The notes beneath the pieces are model-generated. The model was not told the origin of the DNA. It saw only the letters and a list, made by a program, of their open reading frames with translations, and did not search any database. A program made the translations under genes and the position numbers. A stretch of DNA of 64,000 nt from VBAS01 sp964581455 (GTDB lineage Bacteria > Bacteroidota > Bacteroidia > Chitinophagales > Chitinophagaceae): positions 13,877 to 77,876 of the forward strand of contig CAZOOT010000003.1 in the NCBI GenBank assembly GCA_964581455.1, written 5' to 3'. This document shows positions 60,982 through 64,000 of this stretch, piece by piece (within the stretch, counting starts at the first letter, position 1; each line of letters starts with the position of its first letter).

Positions 60982-62191
60982 TATCACCATCAAACTACAA
61001 CCCCTTAAATCACTTCCATCCATTCTGCCCAATACTTCAAAACTGCCATCTGGATAAATTTTTCCAACATCATCAGTGGCAATGAATGAACAACTATAAA
61101 TGTTAGCCAGATCAATAATGTTGAGAGCACCGGAGAGAGTCGGGAGTCTGGAGTCGGGAATAGGTAGTTGAAATCTTGCCTCCTGACTCTGAACTCCTGA
61201 CTCCGAACTCCTGATTCCTGACTGAACCAAAAAAGGATCTTCATCATCCCTGATCAGTACCTTCATCCAGGGTGGACTTTCAAACAAACCTTCCCCTTTT
61301 GAATATGCCTGGGATAATAGTTCTGTCATGCCATATTCAGAATGAATCCCGGATTTTGAAAATGCCTTTTTAAGTATCGCATGTACTTCAGTTCTGGTCA
61401 TCTCTTCTCTCCTGCCCTTCATACCTCCTGTTTCAATTATAGTTGTGTTGTTCAGCGGAAATTGAAATTTATCTGCGAAATCGAGCAGTCCAAATGTAAC
61501 TCCCAGTAAAATTGTTTTTTGGCCATTTTTCTCCAATTCTGCAAGCACTTCATTCAACTTCTGAAAATCGTCTAAATAAAATCCGCTTTGGGGATGGCTG
61601 CNNNNNNNNNNNNNNNNNNNNNNNNNNNNNNNNNNNNNNNNNNNNNNNNNNNNNNNNNNNNNNNNNNNNNNNNNNNNNNNNNNNNNNNNNNNNNNNNNNN
61701 NACTTCATTCAACTTCTGAAAATCGTCTAAATAAAATCCGCTTTGGGGATGGCTGCTTGCTTTGATTAAGTCATTTACCATAAATACCAGAGAGGATGCA
61801 TCTCTTTCCAGGTAAGAGGGTAATAAGCCAATGATGCAAGAGTCCTTTGGTTTGCCATAGTTTTTTCAAATGAGCTTATAAAGCTTTTCCTGTATATGCT
61901 TACATCTTTCACATGGTGCCTGCTTCTGACAGTGCCAGTAGTTGCACTGCTTTCAAAAATTATCTCAGCTGTGAAATTTCCAGTTTTTATTTCAAGTGTT
62001 TTAAAAAAACTGATCGGCAGAAATGGAATTTTTTCAATAGCATTTACTGAATGCAGGTCTGTCTTCAGCGCCTCCACATAAGCCCTGTAAACCTGGTTAT
62101 GCTGATACTGGAAATGAAATATTTCCAGGGCCAGTGACTGGAATTCAGCTTCAGAAACAGAAAAAATTTTATCATGCCATTCACAGGTCAT
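60979..62191 (-). CDS. LuxE-like acyl-protein synthetase, broken by assembly artefacts
   Basis: LuxE-family enzymes activate fatty acids for reduction by LuxC. The N-terminal part runs from 62191 (MTCEWHDKIFSVSEAEFQSL) and contains ESSATTGTVRS, an adenylation-type Ser/Thr/Gly motif. At a run of six A (about 61867-61872) the frame slips; one more A restores the family text GLLPSYLERDASSLVFMV. A 100-N gap (61602-61701) with identical 55-base flanks then splits the gene. The C-terminal part (LANIYSCSFIATDDVGKIYP and on) is intact, but holds a 31-codon repeat insert. The real gene may be whole. Confidence 0.75.
61133..61225. repeat. Palindromic 14-bp repeat array inserted in the luxE-like gene
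   Basis: Three 14-base units lie in tandem at 61181-61194, 61195-61208 and 61209-61222 (TCCTGACTCTGAAC and variants). Two inverted-sense relatives lie at 61137-61150 (GAGTCGGGAGTCTG) and 61151-61164. The block codes in frame for about 31 residues between FLVQ and GALNIIDL of the protein. Confidence 0.6.
61547..61756. other. 100-N scaffold gap with duplicated 55-base flanks
   Basis: Positions 61602-61701 are N. The 55 bases before it (61547-61601) are identical to the 55 bases after it (61702-61756). This is what two contigs look like that end in the same k-mer. Removing the Ns and one copy joins the reading frame without a shift. Confidence 0.9.
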
Positions 62192-62245
62192 TGTAGGAAG
62201 GTATCTTGTTTAAGCTTAAATTTGTTTTACAACTAAAAGCGATAT

Positions 62246-62707
62246 ATGAAAACGGGATTATTTATTGCTCTACTTTTCACCTTTGCTTTTTTAGCTTGCA
62301 ACAAAGATAGGTTTGAGACGAAGCCTCAGCTAAAGTTCAAGTCAAAAAACACAGATATTGTAGGAATAAACGGCAACCTGCGTTTACTTATTGAATTTAC
62401 AGATAAAGAAGGCGATGTAAGCGACTCCCTGCTGATAGTGAGGCAAAGATTGAATAAAAGAGGCCCGGTTACACTTCCTGCAAGTCCTTATGGAATTCCA
62501 AAATTCCCCGCTACCAAAAAAGGCGAATTTGAAATAACTCTTGAATACCAGTTCGGATTGATATTTGGCCTGTCCCCGCTTCGGATCATTGGCAGCAACC
62601 CGCCGCAAAACGAACCTGATACATTGAATCTGAAAATAGTAGCCAGAGATAAAGCAGGAAATAAAAGCGATACGCTGACAATAGAAAATATAATAGTAAG
62701 ACGTTAA
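62246..62707 (+). CDS. Hypothetical lipoprotein
   Basis: A 153-residue protein with a lipoprotein signal (FTFAFLAC, cysteine at 18). The mature part reads like a single beta-sandwich domain, with FTDKEGDVSDSLLIV and IVARDKAGNKSDTLTI, a pattern seen in Bacteroidota surface lipoproteins. Function unknown. It lies 4 bases before a UbiA-like membrane protein gene and is divergent from the luxE-like gene. Confidence 0.7.
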   Translation: MKTGLFIALLFTFAFLACNKDRFETKPQLKFKSKNTDIVGINGNLRLLIEFTDKEGDVSDSLLIVRQRLNKRGPVTLPASPYGIPKFPATKKGEFEITLEYQFGLIFGLSPLRIIGSNPPQNEPDTLNLKIVARDKAGNKSDTLTIENIIVRR

Positions 62708-62711
62708 GCTG

Positions 62712-63560
62712 TTGACAATACAAAAAAAAGTTTTTGATTTTTTCCTCTTTACCAGTTTTTACATCGCCGTCTGCGCTGTGGTAATGGTTAATCAAACTTA
62801 TTTGCTTCTCATCAACAAATCTGTTAACCTGTATTACCTGGCTTTTGTATTTCTTTCCACCGTTTGCAGTTATAATTTTCATTGGCTGCTTTCACATCAT
62901 CAGGTCAACCCATCCTCACGTTTATCCTGGAGCCTGCATCACAAAGGTTATCATCTTATTTTATCTGTCACCGGCCTTCTGTTTTCGTTTTATTTTTTTT
63001 TACATTTAGTTGAGCATTGGTTTTGGTTAGGTATTGGCGCTTTTCTTACCTTATTGTATTCTGCTCCTAAAATTCCACTGGCTCCTTTTCACTTATTGAA
63101 AAAAGTAGCTTATGGGAAAACAGTTTTCCTTTCATTTGTTTGGACCTATGTTACTGCAATACTTCCTCTGATTGTTGAAAATTCAGCCTGGACAGAAAAA
63201 TCAATTTTATTTTGTGCCGGACAATTTTTTCTCATCTTTTCCATTTGCCTGATCTTTGATTACAGGGACAGGGCAGATGATGAAGCTGAAGGCATAAAAA
63301 GTATGATTCATATTATGACAGAAAGGGGGATCAACTTTATTTTCAACATTTCTCTCCTGCTGTCAATCTGTTTTTTCCTGATCTTGAAAAACGAAGGCCT
63401 TCCCTGGATCATTATTCTGATTTTGATTTTACCGGTATTTATTACCGGCTTTCTTTTTAACCATGCCAAAAAGAATTTTTCAGATTACCTGTATTATTTT
63501 ATTCTGGATGGGCTGATGATGCTTTCAGGGTTAATACTATTGATCATACACTCTTTTTAG
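62712..63560 (+). CDS. UbiA-like prenyltransferase-family membrane protein
   Basis: A 282-residue membrane protein with about eight helices. The second aspartate-rich motif of UbiA enzymes is present as FDYRDRADDEAEG (about 190-202). The first NDxxDxxxD motif is not visible; the matching place has YNFHWLLSHH instead. It may therefore be an altered UbiA enzyme or an inactive relative. The start is TTG at 62712, four bases after the lipoprotein stop, suggesting coupling. Confidence 0.7.
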   Translation: MTIQKKVFDFFLFTSFYIAVCAVVMVNQTYLLLINKSVNLYYLAFVFLSTVCSYNFHWLLSHHQVNPSSRLSWSLHHKGYHLILSVTGLLFSFYFFLHLVEHWFWLGIGAFLTLLYSAPKIPLAPFHLLKKVAYGKTVFLSFVWTYVTAILPLIVENSAWTEKSILFCAGQFFLIFSICLIFDYRDRADDEAEGIKSMIHIMTERGINFIFNISLLLSICFFLILKNEGLPWIIILILILPVFITGFLFNHAKKNFSDYLYYFILDGLMMLSGLILLIIHSF

Positions 63561-63661
63561 TGTTCCTATCCTTTAAAGGGAATTATGATTTTTCAGAACA
63601 GATTACTTGCTATGGATAATGACTTGGATTTAAGTATTTTTGAATCAAATAAAATTATCCC

Positions 63662-64000
63662 ATGGCGAAATCAACAAAAGCAAAAAAAACAAAATCAATT
63701 CTAACTGATTCATCTTACAGTTTTTTAAAAAGTTATTTAAACAATGCTTCTCCGGTTGGTTTTGAAACCAGTGGCCAAAAAATTTGGCTGGAATACCTGA
63801 AACCATATGTGGATACTTTTTATACGGACCCTTATGGCACAGCAGTTGGCGTATTGAATCCTGATGCAAAATTTAAAATTGTAATAGAAGCCCATGCTGA
63901 TGAGATCAGTTGGTTTGTAAACTATATCAGTCCGGAGGGTTTATTATACCTCAAAAAAAATGGCGGAGTAGACCAGCAGATCGCTCCTGCCCAACGGGTG
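63662..64000 (+). CDS. M42-family metallopeptidase, N-terminal part (cut by window edge)
   Basis: The first 113 residues of a co-catalytic metal aminopeptidase or glutamyl aminopeptidase-like (M42) enzyme. After a lysine-rich start (MAKSTKAKKTKS), YLNNASPVGFETSGQKIWL is the family opening. IEAHADEISWFVNYI carries the first metal ligand His and Asp of the M42 motif AHxDEIG. The remaining ligands lie beyond the window. The protein is probably cytoplasmic, as there is no signal peptide. Confidence 0.88.
   Translation, partial: MAKSTKAKKTKSILTDSSYSFLKSYLNNASPVGFETSGQKIWLEYLKPYVDTFYTDPYGTAVGVLNPDAKFKIVIEAHADEISWFVNYISPEGLLYLKKNGGVDQQIAPAQRV

Noticed and set aside
61181..61222. CRISPR array
   Set aside because: The 14-base units are directly adjacent without spacers and lie in a coding frame; there are no cas genes.

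Overview
The window looks like a draft chromosome segment of a Bacteroidota bacterium, most likely family Chitinophagaceae. The evidence is an AT-rich genome, promoters of the Bacteroidota type (TTTG - about 19-20 bp - TAnnTTTG), type III glutamine synthetase, an N-terminally extended IspH, DUF4382, GLPGLI-like and DUF1080 proteins, LPS (KdsA) genes and few Shine-Dalgarno sites. It is almost entirely housekeeping. I see no phage, transposase, CRISPR array or defence island. A 100-N gap shows this is a scaffolded assembly.

Layout. 1-5.1 kb: start of ddl, a candidate structured small RNA, a ferredoxin gene divergent from a luxC-like acyl-CoA reductase, an HtrA protease and a GH13 lipoprotein. 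5.5-16 kb: serine hydrolase, MscS channel, Tat-exported ankyrin protein, small DUF1801 and SnoaL proteins, an MDR oxidoreductase, ispH, a short glucan phosphorylase-like protein lacking the expected PLP lysine, and a lipoprotein. 16-20 kb: a DtxR/MntR regulator with a ZIP transporter under an evident metal-box operator, a Crp/Fnr regulator with an FNR-type box in its own promoter, and NADP isocitrate dehydrogenase. 20-30 kb: small monooxygenase, membrane protein, a frameshifted NTF2-like gene, aminotransferase, GNAT, DUF1080, amidohydrolase, thioredoxin-like proteins, threonine dehydrogenase and kdsA. 30-35 kb: DUF4382 lipoprotein, then fusA, rpsG, rpsL (str cluster, with fusA separated by a terminator and its own promoter) and ilvE.

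35-46 kb: a tightly overlapping operon (unknown protein, rdgB, ECF sigma, anti-sigma-like, thioesterase), then aroE, a ComA-like phosphosulfolactate synthase, a TPR protein, small secreted proteins, yidC and pyrG. 46-60 kb: amidohydrolase, proC, purL, a polytopic membrane protein, glnN, then a run of tRNA-related genes on the minus strand (miaA, a CCA nucleotidyltransferase, a YrdC/Sua5 protein) with a glycosyltransferase, and dapD. 60-64 kb: two tRNA-Leu genes, one with an aberrant T arm, a LuxE-like gene broken by a false scaffold gap and a homopolymer frameshift, a lipoprotein, a UbiA-like protein and the start of an M42 peptidase.

The most interesting signals are not whole genes. They are a three-hairpin RNA candidate upstream of ddl, palindromic repeat units inserted in frame into two genes (luxE-like and cca), operators that sit exactly on promoter elements, the lysine-less phosphorylase, and the odd tRNA-Leu(UAA).
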